Origin: Vibrio sp. Isolate32
GTDB lineage: Bacteria; Pseudomonadota; Gammaproteobacteria; Enterobacterales; Vibrionaceae
NCBI RefSeq assembly: GCF_022397955.1
Contig: NZ_JAKEUQ010000007.1
Span: 92,414 to 146,216 of the forward strand
DNA: 53,803 bases
Direction of reading: 5' to 3'
The notes below the pieces were generated by a model. The model was not told where the DNA came from and searched no databases. It worked only from the letters and a program-made list of their open reading frames with translations. The position numbers and the translations under genes were made by a program. Positions within the stretch are counted from its first letter, which is position 1, and every line of letters starts with the position of its first letter. Below, piece by piece: positions 8,299 to 16,717 of the stretch.

Positions 8299-9275
8299 AT
8301 GAAAACACTATTTCCCCTTACTGCTGTCGCTTTATTCTCAACCAGCGTTATTGCAGCGCCAACTATTGTCACGGAAGATAATTTTGCTCAGGCATACACG
8401 AATATGCGCCTCGGCGCTGTGGTAGAAAAAGCGGGTGGTATCAACACATTTTTTGAGATGCCAGTACCGAGCAGTGTTCTTGAAGAGCAGTTCGTTGTAC
8501 GAATGAATCGAGACACTTTCTATTCTGTTTCTGTCATCGATATGTCGAACGATGATGTCTATGTGACGGTTCCAGAAACCGACCAATATGTATCCTGCAA
8601 GTCGTCGATGAAAACCACGAAACACAGCCAATGATCTACGGTTCGGGTCGCCATAAAATCAGCGCAAAAACGGATCACGCATTTGTTATTGTTCGGGCTC
8701 TTGAAGATGATGCGCGCCGTAACCTGAAGATTGAGACCAGCAGCGATAAGCCGTTTGTTGTAAAAGAGTGGGATATGGCGTCATTTAAGGCCACTGATAG
8801 AGCTGGCAACATCGATTTCAGTGACGGCTATGATCAATCAAAAGCATTTGGTAACAAAGAAAGTGGTCAAACTGATTACATGAATTATGTTGACGCGGCT
8901 GGTGGCTGGGGTGGCGCAATGGTCGAAGACAATATCTATCAAACCAGTCAGTACTTCGATGCAAATGCATGTTACGAGACGACTTTCAAAGACCCGAAGG
9001 CAGGGGCATTCTGGTCTGCGACGGTTTACAATGCTGATGGGCGTATGTTTAACGATAAGGCTAACATTTCGAGTGAAATGGAGCCTGTGATGAACAGCGA
9101 TGGCACTTATACTCTCCGTTTTGGGTGTGACGGCCAGCCAAACAATATCCCAACTATGGAAGGCAATAATACGGGCAAATTTAATGTGCTTATTCGCCAT
9201 TACAACCCAAGTGAGCCAGTCAGCAAAGGTGAGAAAGGTTACAACCCGGTGACGATGATTAAGAAGGTCGGTTAA
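8299..9275 (+). pseudogene. DUF1254/DUF1214 exported protein, frameshifted
   Basis: Two frames, 8299-8634 and 8631-9275, together encode one exported protein of about 324 residues of the DUF1254/DUF1214 family. The N-terminal part has a signal peptide (MKTLFPLTAVALFSTSVIAA) and the DUF1254-like stretch FVVRMNRDTFYSVSVIDMS. The C-terminal frame carries the DUF1214-like end with FWSATVYNADGRMF and FNVLIRHYNPSE. The frames join if one base is added near 8590-8596, giving YVSLQVVDENHETQPMIYG in place of the premature end. The gene is therefore broken by one missing base, real or a sequencing error. Family function is not established. It faces a LysR gene whose start is also damaged. Confidence 0.85.
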
Positions 9276-9329
9276 TTTAACTTGTTGGTTTTAATGAATA
9301 AAGTAGTCTAAGCTTCATTTGGAACATTA

Positions 9330-9357
9330 AAAATAGCCGCTGATTAGCGGCTATTTT
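9330..9357. terminator. Bidirectional terminator, mirror copy of the one at 7223
   Basis: This is a 28-base palindrome with core arms AGCCGCT/AGCGGCT (loop GATT), A4 before and T4 after. It is the exact reverse complement of 7223-7250. It lies between the 3' ends of the DUF1254 gene (+) and the exported-protein gene (-). Confidence 0.9.
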
Positions 9358-9446
9358 GGTTTGTCTATGTGCTCAGAAAAGTTTTTCGATTGCTATGTAT
9401 AATCGAGTATTGAGTAGAATTCGCGAGCCCAATCAGTAGGTAGGTG

Positions 9447-10256
9447 TTAATCCAGATTAACACGCTCAAATTTGACAGTGTGTCCACCGGTGTTTTGACT
9501 TGACTCTGTTGCGTAATATAGAGATACCTTACCATTTGAATGCAGGTAGAACTCTTCGCTGGTGTTCACTTGAAGCGTCGAATTTTCGGAATTTCGAGAA
9601 TCAATGTAGTTGATTGATACTGCGGTGATAGCATTTCCGTTTTCATCGACTGCACTTCCTGTCGCCGAAACTCGATACGTCGTATCCGCATCAATAAAAT
9701 GTGATAGAGGCTGAGCGTTGCCTGCAAGAATATTGTGATCAGACGCGCTAACAGCGACACCTTCTTGAACAGGTAAACCACAGAATCTTGCTGTTACTTT
9801 GATTACTTCGATGGTTTCATTTGAACCTGTACGGCCTAACCCAAGATTCAGTTTTCCGTCAACTAAACGTGAAAAATAACGGTCATTGTTTAGATTCATG
9901 TGAAGTTCAATTCTACCAGCGTTATTCGAGCCGCCGCTTGCTCCACTCTCTCCCTCAAGGATACCTGAAATCGACATTGCTTCTGTAGTGTGGTTAGCCA
10001 ACAGAACCTCAACTGAAAAGCCTCGTGGATTTTCAATCTTGTCGTAGCCGAAGTCAAAATCAAACTTTTCGATTTCATTCCATGCACTGGTGTTGTAGTT
10101 AATAAGGAGTGGTTTATTTGGCTCGATGACACTTTCTAACCATTGAGATCCATCGGTTTCTCCAAAGTAACAGCCGCTGCTAGCCATTGACTGAGTTGAT
10201 GTCATTATTAATGCACTGGTGATAGCTGCAATAACCGATTTGTTAATTAAATTCAT
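9447..10256 (-). CDS. Exported protein of unknown function
   Basis: This is a 269-residue protein that I do not recognise. It begins with a clear signal peptide (MNLINKSVIAAITSALIMTS, cleavage probably after SMA). The mature part is acidic, rich in Asn, Ser and Gly, and has alternating hydrophobic residues suggestive of beta-sandwich structure. It has only two cysteines (SGCYFGE and ARFCGLP), which could form a disulfide. It is likely periplasmic, surface-exposed or secreted. It is a single gene, convergent with the DUF1254 relic, and has a long upstream region of its own. The ribosome site (GAGAAC) is weak. Confidence 0.8.
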   Translation of the reverse strand: MNLINKSVIAAITSALIMTSTQSMASSGCYFGETDGSQWLESVIEPNKPLLINYNTSAWNEIEKFDFDFGYDKIENPRGFSVEVLLANHTTEAMSISGILEGESGASGGSNNAGRIELHMNLNNDRYFSRLVDGKLNLGLGRTGSNETIEVIKVTARFCGLPVQEGVAVSASDHNILAGNAQPLSHFIDADTTYRVSATGSAVDENGNAITAVSINYIDSRNSENSTLQVNTSEEFYLHSNGKVSLYYATESSQNTGGHTVKFERVNLD

Positions 10257-10780
10257 TTTGTTCTCATTGAATTGTTATAAAACTAGCCATTGGTCAGAAC
10301 GACCGACGTACACGAATTGTAGCTATTAAAGTATTGATTAAATAAGTTATCGGTTTTTTATTATTTTAAATTCAATAACTTGTAATGAGCTATTTTCGGT
10401 TCGTACCCTACATCAGTATTCCTTATGAAATCAAGATAATAAGAAGAGGAATAAGACGAGGTTATCTATCATTTTTGTGGGCTATTGTTGGGCTGATTAA
10501 AGTATGTACTAAAGTCTCTTAAATTGTTCTAACTAGCTTTGTAAAGGGCTGAATTATTTAGGTTAACTGAAATGGTCATTTATCAATCAGTTCAGTATTT
10601 TGGTGGTCAAATCTGAATCTTTCTTTGCAGAAAAGGGTAATTACTCCCACCTCTAACTTCCCCACTCGCGCCTTCACTCAACCATTCACTCCGCATTATT
10701 GCCATTCGTCGCATTGATAAAACGGCGTGACAGTTTGTGGTTAACCTTTCAACGTCAACATTTGAAAGGGATTACACATC
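10257..10780. other. Long divergent intergenic region
   Basis: This is 524 bases between the exported-protein gene (-) and the envelope operon (+). The left part (about 10320-10460) is AT-rich. I see no gene or RNA family I can name. The last 40 bases contain the inverted repeat listed separately. Promoters for both flanking units, and any LytTR-regulator sites for the operon, should lie here. Confidence 0.6.
10745..10769 (+). promoter_or_regulatory. Inverted repeat overlapping the ribosome site of the envelope operon
   Basis: The arms CCTTTCAA (10745-10752) and TTGAAAGG (10762-10769) pair perfectly over eight bases with a nine-base loop. The right arm includes the AAAGG of the ribosome site that serves the ATG at 10781. 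In RNA this hairpin could hide the ribosome site, as in a translational switch, or the DNA could be an operator. Both readings are inference. Confidence 0.45.
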
Positions 10781-11455
10781 ATGACTGCTTCACACACTTC
10801 AAACTCATTTACTGCTCTGTTTCGTCGTTCACTTTTAATTGGGTTAGCTTCAATCGCTCCAACGATGGCGCTAGCTAATCCAAGTTCAGATGTGCTTGAT
10901 ATTTATAACCAAGCCGCGCAAGGCAATGAAGAGCTGGTCGAGGTGGCTTATGAGCGCCTCAATGACACGCTGCAACAAGACGGCGCGACGCCACTGACTT
11001 TGGTTTATCTAGGCAGCACAGAAACCTTAATGGGTCGTGATGCACTCTTGCCTTGGAACAAGATGAAGTATGTCGAAAAGGGTTTATCAACCATCGATAA
11101 ATCACTGGTGTTGCTGAAAGACGAAGACCAACCGATTCATGAGCAACCTCGTGTTCAAGGGCTACCAGATTCTTACCTGACTCGCGCTATGGCTGCGGTG
11201 ACCTACACCTCTCTACCTGACATGTTTAACCATTTCGATCGTGGTTATGACCTGTTCCTCTCGCTACTTGCGGAAGACGCTTTCCAGCAACAGCATTTCG
11301 CCGCGACATCTTGGATTTACCGTTATGCGATTGAGGCATCGATTCGTGCTGAAGATCTTAAGCAAGCACAAGCGTGGCTAGAACAAATGGAAACAGCCGA
11401 TGCTGGCAACATCGAAACCATGACGGCGAAGGCCCTAATAGCGAAAGCCAAGTAA
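10781..11455 (+). CDS. Periplasmic helical-repeat (TPR-like) protein
   Basis: This is a 224-residue protein with an N-terminal signal peptide ending near TMALA. The remainder is predicted helical, with TPR-like pairs (PLTLVYLGSTETLMGRDAL; the C-terminal EDLKQAQAWLEQMETADAG). No enzyme motif is visible. It is the first gene of a co-directional block with an ABC ATPase, permease, LolA-like carrier, barrel and two-component system. It is thus likely a periplasmic partner of that machinery. Its last codons lie in the first unit of a tandem 20-base repeat. I do not recognise a named family. Confidence 0.8.
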   Translation: MTASHTSNSFTALFRRSLLIGLASIAPTMALANPSSDVLDIYNQAAQGNEELVEVAYERLNDTLQQDGATPLTLVYLGSTETLMGRDALLPWNKMKYVEKGLSTIDKSLVLLKDEDQPIHEQPRVQGLPDSYLTRAMAAVTYTSLPDMFNHFDRGYDLFLSLLAEDAFQQQHFAATSWIYRYAIEASIRAEDLKQAQAWLEQMETADAGNIETMTAKALIAKAK

Positions 11456-11520
11456 TAGTTGCGAATGCTAAATAATGGACGCGAAAGCAAAGTAACAGCA
11501 GCGAACGCTAAAGAATGATG
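11441..11520 (+). repeat. Four tandem imperfect 20-base repeats
   Basis: Four consecutive 20-base units start at 11441, 11461, 11481 and 11501, each beginning GCGAA and following the pattern GCGAAnGCnAAnTAAnnnnn. The first unit encodes the end of the upstream gene (AKAK plus stop). The others fill the gap to the ABC ATPase gene, ending 20 bases before its ATG. Unit-length duplication of the gene end is the simplest origin. Confidence 0.85.
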
Positions 11521-11540
11521 GGTAATCAGAGGACAATGAA

Positions 11541-12239
11541 ATGATTGAATTTAAAGGTATCGGCAAAGCATATGTCACAGGCGGTCAACGTGTTGATGCA
11601 TTAAACGGGGTCGATGGACATATCCAGCGCGGTGAAATGGTGGCGCTATGTGGCCCGTCTGGGTCTGGAAAAAGCACATTGTTGAATATCCTTGGTTTGT
11701 TGGATATGGACTATCAAGGCGAGATAAACATTGATGGCAAAGCGTATCCAACAGAGCAGATTGCCGCTGCACGTTTTCGTCGTCAGTCGTTGGGTTTTGT
11801 GTTTCAGCGCTTCAATCTCGTTCCTGTGATGACGGCGCTAGAAAACGTAGCTTATCCATTGATGTTGAACCAATGCTCCAAGCAAGAACAGCAGACCAGA
11901 GCGCAAGACATGTTGGAGCGTGTTGGGTTAGGGGATTACATCCATCACCGTCCAGACAACCTTTCAGGTGGTCAGCAGCAACGTGTCGCGATAGCCAGAG
12001 CATTGGTCCACAACCCAAGCCTAGTGATTGCCGATGAGCCGACTGCTAGCTTAGACAGCCACACTGCCAATCTGGTGATCGACATTATGAAAGAGCTCGG
12101 ACACGAAATGGGCACTACCTTTATTGTCGCAACGCACGACCCAAGAATGGCGCAGCGTTGTGACCGAGTGATTGAACTAATCGACGGCCAGCTGGCACCA
12201 CAAGCCACAACAATGGAGGCGATCTCATGGGCAAGTTAA
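11541..12239 (+). CDS. ABC transporter ATP-binding protein (MacB/LolD type)
   Basis: This is a 232-residue cytosolic ATPase of the lipoprotein/macrolide-exporter (LolD, MacB, FtsE) group. Walker A is GPSGSGKST at residues 38-46, the Q-loop follows (FVFQRFNLVPVMTALENVAYP), the signature LSGGQ is at 141-145, and Walker B ends in D165-E166 (DEPTASLD). The H-loop is in ATHDPRMAQRCDRVI. These transporters act by mechanotransmission and move envelope molecules rather than importing solutes. AGAGGACA precedes the ATG. The stop overlaps the permease start by 13 bases, indicating translational coupling. Confidence 0.95.
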   Translation: MIEFKGIGKAYVTGGQRVDALNGVDGHIQRGEMVALCGPSGSGKSTLLNILGLLDMDYQGEINIDGKAYPTEQIAAARFRRQSLGFVFQRFNLVPVMTALENVAYPLMLNQCSKQEQQTRAQDMLERVGLGDYIHHRPDNLSGGQQQRVAIARALVHNPSLVIADEPTASLDSHTANLVIDIMKELGHEMGTTFIVATHDPRMAQRCDRVIELIDGQLAPQATTMEAISWAS

Positions 12240-13516
12240 AACAAAAAATGAGCACGTTTTTACTTCCAACTTCGGTGCGTTTGGCGTGGCTTAATTTATT
12301 GAGAAATGGGAGACGCAGCCTGCTTTCGGTGTTGATCATCGCCATTGCCGTATTTGCACTCACCAGTGCGGGTGGCTATGGGCTATACACCTATGAATCC
12401 TTAAGGGAATCGACCGCCCGAGATACTGGTCACCTTACTTTGAGCACGCCCGGCTATTTTGAACAAGATGAAGACATGCCGCTGAGCAATGGTCTGGATA
12501 ACGTTCAAGCGCTAATCAAGAGCATTATTGGCGACACCGACGTGCGTGGTATGCAGCCACGAGTCTACTTCAGCGGTTTGGTTTCTAACGGCAGTAAGTC
12601 GACCATCTTTATGGGTACGGGCGTCAATGAGCGTGAGTTCGACATGAAAGGGCCGTTTCTTGATGTGCGCAGCGGGCAGACTCTCTCGGATGTGAAATCG
12701 CCAAGATACGACAACCAAGAGCCACAAGTGATGCTGGGAACTGATCTTGCTCGTAACCTCAAAGTAGCGGTTGGCGATTGGGTCACATTGCTCGCCACCA
12801 CTAGCGACGGCGCTTTGAATGCCTTTGATTTTAAGGTGCAGGGTATTTACTCGATAGGCGTTCCTGAGCTGGACAAGCGTCAGCTGTATGTACACATCAC
12901 TACTGCTCAAGAGCTTCTAGCCTCAGACAAAGTCAGCACTTTATCGGTATTCCTTTTCGAAACCAGCAAGACCTCGACCGTGCAGCAACGCATCGAGGTG
13001 TTACTGAATAGACAAAGCGATCCACAAGCTCCCGAAATAGAGATTACCCCGTGGCAAGATCGCGCTTTTTTCTACACCAAGGTTAAAGACCTTTACGACC
13101 GGATCTTCGGCATCATGGGCGCAGTGATGGCATTGGTAGTGTTCGTATCTTTGTTCAATACCATGACCATGTCAGTGACGGAGAGAACTCGTGAAATTGG
13201 CACTTTGTCGGCACTTGGCAGTTACCCTTCTGAAATCGTGGCAGGCTTCTTAAAAGAGGCGGGATTACTGGCGGTGATTGGCAGTGCGATTGGCGCAATC
13301 GTGAGTGGCTTAGTGTCGGTGTTACTGCTGGTGGTTGATGTGCAAATGCCACCACCTCCGGGTCGAACCGAAGGCTACCCACTCAACATTTACTTCTCAT
13401 TAGAATTGGTTGGTTATGCTACTTTAGGTGTGCTGACGATATGTTTGCTGGCAGCTTATTTCTCTGCTCGCAAAGGCGTGAATAAGCCAATCACGGAGGC
13501 ACTGGTTTATGTGTAA
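12227..13516 (+). CDS. ABC transporter permease (FtsX/MacB domain)
   Basis: This is a 429-residue inner-membrane permease. One N-terminal helix is followed by a large periplasmic domain of about 230 residues (MacB periplasmic core type), then three C-terminal helices with the FtsX-domain motif NTMTMSVTERTREIGTLSALG. This is the type VII ABC architecture of LolC/E and MacB. GGAGGCGATCTC precedes the ATG. It is coupled to the ATPase gene upstream (13-base overlap) and the LolA-like gene downstream (8-base overlap). The cargo is unknown; context with LolA-like and barrel genes suggests lipoprotein, lipid or peptide traffic. Confidence 0.93.
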   Translation: MGKLKQKMSTFLLPTSVRLAWLNLLRNGRRSLLSVLIIAIAVFALTSAGGYGLYTYESLRESTARDTGHLTLSTPGYFEQDEDMPLSNGLDNVQALIKSIIGDTDVRGMQPRVYFSGLVSNGSKSTIFMGTGVNEREFDMKGPFLDVRSGQTLSDVKSPRYDNQEPQVMLGTDLARNLKVAVGDWVTLLATTSDGALNAFDFKVQGIYSIGVPELDKRQLYVHITTAQELLASDKVSTLSVFLFETSKTSTVQQRIEVLLNRQSDPQAPEIEITPWQDRAFFYTKVKDLYDRIFGIMGAVMALVVFVSLFNTMTMSVTERTREIGTLSALGSYPSEIVAGFLKEAGLLAVIGSAIGAIVSGLVSVLLLVVDVQMPPPPGRTEGYPLNIYFSLELVGYATLGVLTICLLAAYFSARKGVNKPITEALVYV

Positions 13517-14309
13517 ATTAACTCGTTCATTGAATACCTTGGGTTTGGCTTTCGCGTTGGGCTCTGTATTGGTTTTGGTTCTAGCATCGACACCAAGCTG
13601 GGCAGTCGATTCACAACAAGTCACCGAGATGATCGCCAAGGCGGATAGTTACCGGTTGAACAGCGCACAAGCCTCTAAGGTAGTGTCTTTGGTGGCGCTT
13701 TACCAAGACGAGCAACTGGACAAAACCCGTGAATACAACGTCTACACAAGACCAAATCGAGAGTCATTAGTCGTCTTTAAATCAGCTGTTGAGGCAGGTC
13801 AAAAGATGCTGATGATTGAAGATAATTATTGGTTATTGATGCCGAAATCGCGCCGTCCAATTCGTATCACACCGATGCAAAAGCTATTGGGTGAAGCTTC
13901 GGTAGGCGATATTTCAACACTCACTTGGAGTGAAGATTACCAAGGTGAGTGGGTTGCCGAACAACAAGTTGAGATGCCGGCTGGCGAGACACTCGATACC
14001 CATCACTTAAAGCTCGCGGCGAAAACCAAGGGGGCGAGTTACCAGTCGATTGATCTGTGGTTAACAGCAGACCGTGCATTCCCAGTTAAAGCGGATCTGT
14101 ATCTGCGCTCAGGAAAACTGGCGAAACAAGCGTGGTTTACTGAAGGCGTGCGTGATGGATTACCCACAGTGGTGTCGATGACCTTGCTCGATAAGATACA
14201 GCCAAGTAAGAAAACCGTGATTGAGTATCGCGAAGTGATTGAACAAAGCTTGGAAGACAAATACTACAACCCTGCCTACCTATCGCGTAACAGCGTGTCT
14301 GGGTTGTAG
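13509..14309 (+). CDS. LolA-like outer-membrane lipoprotein-sorting protein
   Basis: This is a 266-residue exported protein with a signal peptide ending near PSWA. The mature part fits the COG2834-type LolA-like fold: it reads YNVYTRPNRESLVVFKSAVEAG and then DNYWLLMPKSRRPIRITPMQ, as in proteins annotated as outer membrane lipoprotein-sorting protein. Such proteins have an open beta-barrel that carries acyl chains across the periplasm. It overlaps the permease gene by eight bases. In place of the housekeeping LolA, this copy probably serves the dedicated exporter encoded beside it. Assignment is by sequence pattern and context. Confidence 0.83.
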   Translation: MCKLTRSLNTLGLAFALGSVLVLVLASTPSWAVDSQQVTEMIAKADSYRLNSAQASKVVSLVALYQDEQLDKTREYNVYTRPNRESLVVFKSAVEAGQKMLMIEDNYWLLMPKSRRPIRITPMQKLLGEASVGDISTLTWSEDYQGEWVAEQQVEMPAGETLDTHHLKLAAKTKGASYQSIDLWLTADRAFPVKADLYLRSGKLAKQAWFTEGVRDGLPTVVSMTLLDKIQPSKKTVIEYREVIEQSLEDKYYNPAYLSRNSVSGL

Positions 14310-14318
14310 GTGGACGTC

Positions 14319-15611
14319 ATGAAAGCTTCCAATCGCCGATTCCACATCAAGTTTTCAATCGCTACTTTGCTTGCCTTGTCTTGTGGGAGTAACACAGTTC
14401 AAGCGGACGATCTGAGCTTGGCGTGGGACTGGCAATTGAGTGCAGAAGCCGTTGAATCGAGAGAGTCGCCATTCAGCCCTTTAGCGTCTGATAATCGTCA
14501 GTCTTTAAATGGCTTGCTGGATCTAGAGGTTGGATATGGCAATTGGCTTGGTCTGTTCGCAGTGAAAGCCAACGATATTCTAAGCAACAACCCTCAAGAA
14601 CAAGACGCGATCTTTGAGGCTGAATTCATTGTGCGTGAGTTGTTTTGGCAAGGTGGTGTCGAGCTGTCGAATTCAGTAATCGGAGACCACTACCTCGATG
14701 TCACGCTTGGTAAGGTTCGTTTGGATTGGGGCGTGGGCTATGGCTATCGACCTTTAGACATCATCAAGCCTTATCGACAAAACCCTGTGGGTATTGTGGC
14801 AGAAGAGGGCGCGGGTGTGGCATCGGCGTCACTGTTCGATATGACGGGCGAATGGACACTGCTTTACAGTGATTCGTCATGGACTTCTCAAGACGTAAAT
14901 GAATTCGAAAAGCAGAACCAGCAACAAGGATTTGGGTTACGTCGTTACAATCTTGTAGGTGATCACGAGTATCAGTGGGTCGCTTATTACGACGATGTAC
15001 GTCACGGCTTGCTTGGGGCGAGTTTAGTGTCGGTGTTGAACCTCGCGTGGGAGTTTCATGGTTCGGTGGTCTATCAACGACAAAGCCTTGGCTACAGTCA
15101 GCCGGATTCAATGCTTAAACCGGTTTATCTTGAAGAGCAGGGCGAAGCTTATCAAGCGTTAGCGGGACTAACATGGGCCAATGATACTGGCCACAATGTG
15201 GTGTTGGAATACTGGTTTGATAACCGTGCTTGGAGTCATTCTGAGTGGCAAAGCGCAATAGAAAGTGCCGAGTCTTTATCTCTTAATCCCATGACAACAT
15301 CGTTGGCGGGCTCTAACGCTCAAGGTTATCAACACGCTAATTTGGTTCAACACAATCTCATGTTTCACTGGTCTTTAGACTCGACACATGGCTGGCTAGA
15401 AGATATTACGCCAACATTTGATGTCATGCTGTCTCCACAAGATGGTGGCTTTATTGCTACGCAGTGGCTCAACTATCAGGCGTTAGATAATGGCGATTCA
15501 TCGTTGGAATTGGAACTTGCTGCACGCTTTCTAGGCGGTAAAAGTGATTCTGCTTACGCCAATTTACCGGATAGTCATATGATTCTTTTAAATATCAAAG
15601 GACGATTTTAA
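14319..15611 (+). CDS. Probable outer-membrane beta-barrel protein
   Basis: This is a 430-residue exported protein that I do not place in a named family. The signal peptide ends near TVQA. The body has regular alternating amphipathic strands, many Trp/Tyr residues and a terminal Phe (LLNIKGRF), the usual barrel-assembly signal. The ATG at 14319 is preferred to the GTG at 14310 because AGGTGG lies at ribosome-site distance. It follows the LolA-like gene by nine bases and its stop overlaps the kinase start (TAATG). It may be the outer-membrane end of the transport route formed by the upstream genes. Confidence 0.75.
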   Translation: MKASNRRFHIKFSIATLLALSCGSNTVQADDLSLAWDWQLSAEAVESRESPFSPLASDNRQSLNGLLDLEVGYGNWLGLFAVKANDILSNNPQEQDAIFEAEFIVRELFWQGGVELSNSVIGDHYLDVTLGKVRLDWGVGYGYRPLDIIKPYRQNPVGIVAEEGAGVASASLFDMTGEWTLLYSDSSWTSQDVNEFEKQNQQQGFGLRRYNLVGDHEYQWVAYYDDVRHGLLGASLVSVLNLAWEFHGSVVYQRQSLGYSQPDSMLKPVYLEEQGEAYQALAGLTWANDTGHNVVLEYWFDNRAWSHSEWQSAIESAESLSLNPMTTSLAGSNAQGYQHANLVQHNLMFHWSLDSTHGWLEDITPTFDVMLSPQDGGFIATQWLNYQALDNGDSSLELELAARFLGGKSDSAYANLPDSHMILLNIKGRF

Positions 15612-16645
15612 TGGACACTTCTTCAAACAGTCGCTTTTCATGGATTAAAAGCTTCGCGTTCACCACGTTATTTTGCGTTCTTATTGCAATTACAACCCAT
15701 ACGATTTGGGGAGGCGGGTTAACACTTAATTTGGCCATCAGCTTCGGTTTTGGCTACAGCGCGGTTGGTTCTTCGTTTGTGTTGGTTAAGTGGTTTAAAC
15801 GAGAATCTCGCGTATTTGAAGTTGGCGTTTCGATGCTCATTGCTATGGTGGTGGGTACCTTGAATGCACACTATTGGTTGAACGGCTTTTTCGGCTCTAA
15901 CCTTTCCGATCTTAAGTCTGTGATGCTGCTTGGTGTGATCTTCTGTTCCGTTTGTTATTACTATTTCTACACAAGAGAGCAGCAGCTACGTGCCGATAAT
16001 GAATTAGAGGTGGCGAAGCGTCGCCAAGCTGATCAAGAAAAAGTTGTCGTACTTAGCCAGTTAAAACAGCTGCAAAGCCAAATTGAGCCGCACTTTTTGT
16101 TTAACACTCTTGCGACCATCAATGTATTGATTGAGGGTGACAGCGCCAAAGCTAAGTTGATGCTTGAAAAACTGACTGACTTGTTGCGTGTGACTCTGAA
16201 GAACAGTCGCACTGAGCAATCGACCATCGCTCAAGAGGTCGATTTGCTCGACGCGTATCTGAACATCCAAAAGATACGTTTGGGTGAACGCTTAACGTTC
16301 TCGATTGAAACACACGAGATTAGCAATTTACAGGTGATTCCACCGTTCTTGATTCAACCCTTGGTCGAGAATGCACTCACGCACGGGATCGAACCCAAAG
16401 CAGCGGGTGGCCAAGTGAATATCCGTATTACTCAACAAGCTGAGCAGTTGAAAATAGAAGTGTCAGACAGTGGTGCTGGGTTGAAAACGCCCTCTGCGAA
16501 TACGGGGCATGGTGTTGGGTTAAGCAATATCCGTCAAAGAATCGAAACCCTTTATGGTGATAAGGCGAGCCTAACGATTACTGTACAAGCTGAAGGCGGG
16601 GTAGTGTCGACGATCTTGTTACCGCTGACTGACGCAGTTGTCTAG
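15611..16645 (+). CDS. LytS/YehU-type sensor histidine kinase
   Basis: This is a 344-residue membrane histidine kinase. Four hydrophobic segments in the first 125 residues are followed by a short coiled region (ELEVAKRRQADQEKVVVLSQ). The His_kinase domain has H161 in QSQIEPHFLFNTLATINVLI, and the ATP-binding domain carries PPFLIQPLVENALTHGI and GVGLSNIRQRI. There is no separate periplasmic sensor domain, so the membrane segments probably sense envelope state. It starts on the stop of the barrel gene. The LytTR regulator gene follows after 72 bases. Such pairs next to ABC exporters commonly control them in response to envelope-active compounds. Confidence 0.93.
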   Translation: MDTSSNSRFSWIKSFAFTTLFCVLIAITTHTIWGGGLTLNLAISFGFGYSAVGSSFVLVKWFKRESRVFEVGVSMLIAMVVGTLNAHYWLNGFFGSNLSDLKSVMLLGVIFCSVCYYYFYTREQQLRADNELEVAKRRQADQEKVVVLSQLKQLQSQIEPHFLFNTLATINVLIEGDSAKAKLMLEKLTDLLRVTLKNSRTEQSTIAQEVDLLDAYLNIQKIRLGERLTFSIETHEISNLQVIPPFLIQPLVENALTHGIEPKAAGGQVNIRITQQAEQLKIEVSDSGAGLKTPSANTGHGVGLSNIRQRIETLYGDKASLTITVQAEGGVVSTILLPLTDAVV

Positions 16646-16717
16646 AACGACACACCAGAAAGTACAGAACAGTGACGAAAAATAGACGATTTACAGTGTG
16701 AATTTAAAGGATTAACC

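Noticed and set aside
8338..9200. Long minus-strand ORFs opposite the DUF1254 gene
   Set aside because: They are shadows of the plus-strand coding sequence, with unlikely composition and no ribosome sites.
12512..12910. 132-codon minus-strand ORF inside the permease gene
   Set aside because: It is a shadow frame of a clear FtsX-type permease; no family features.
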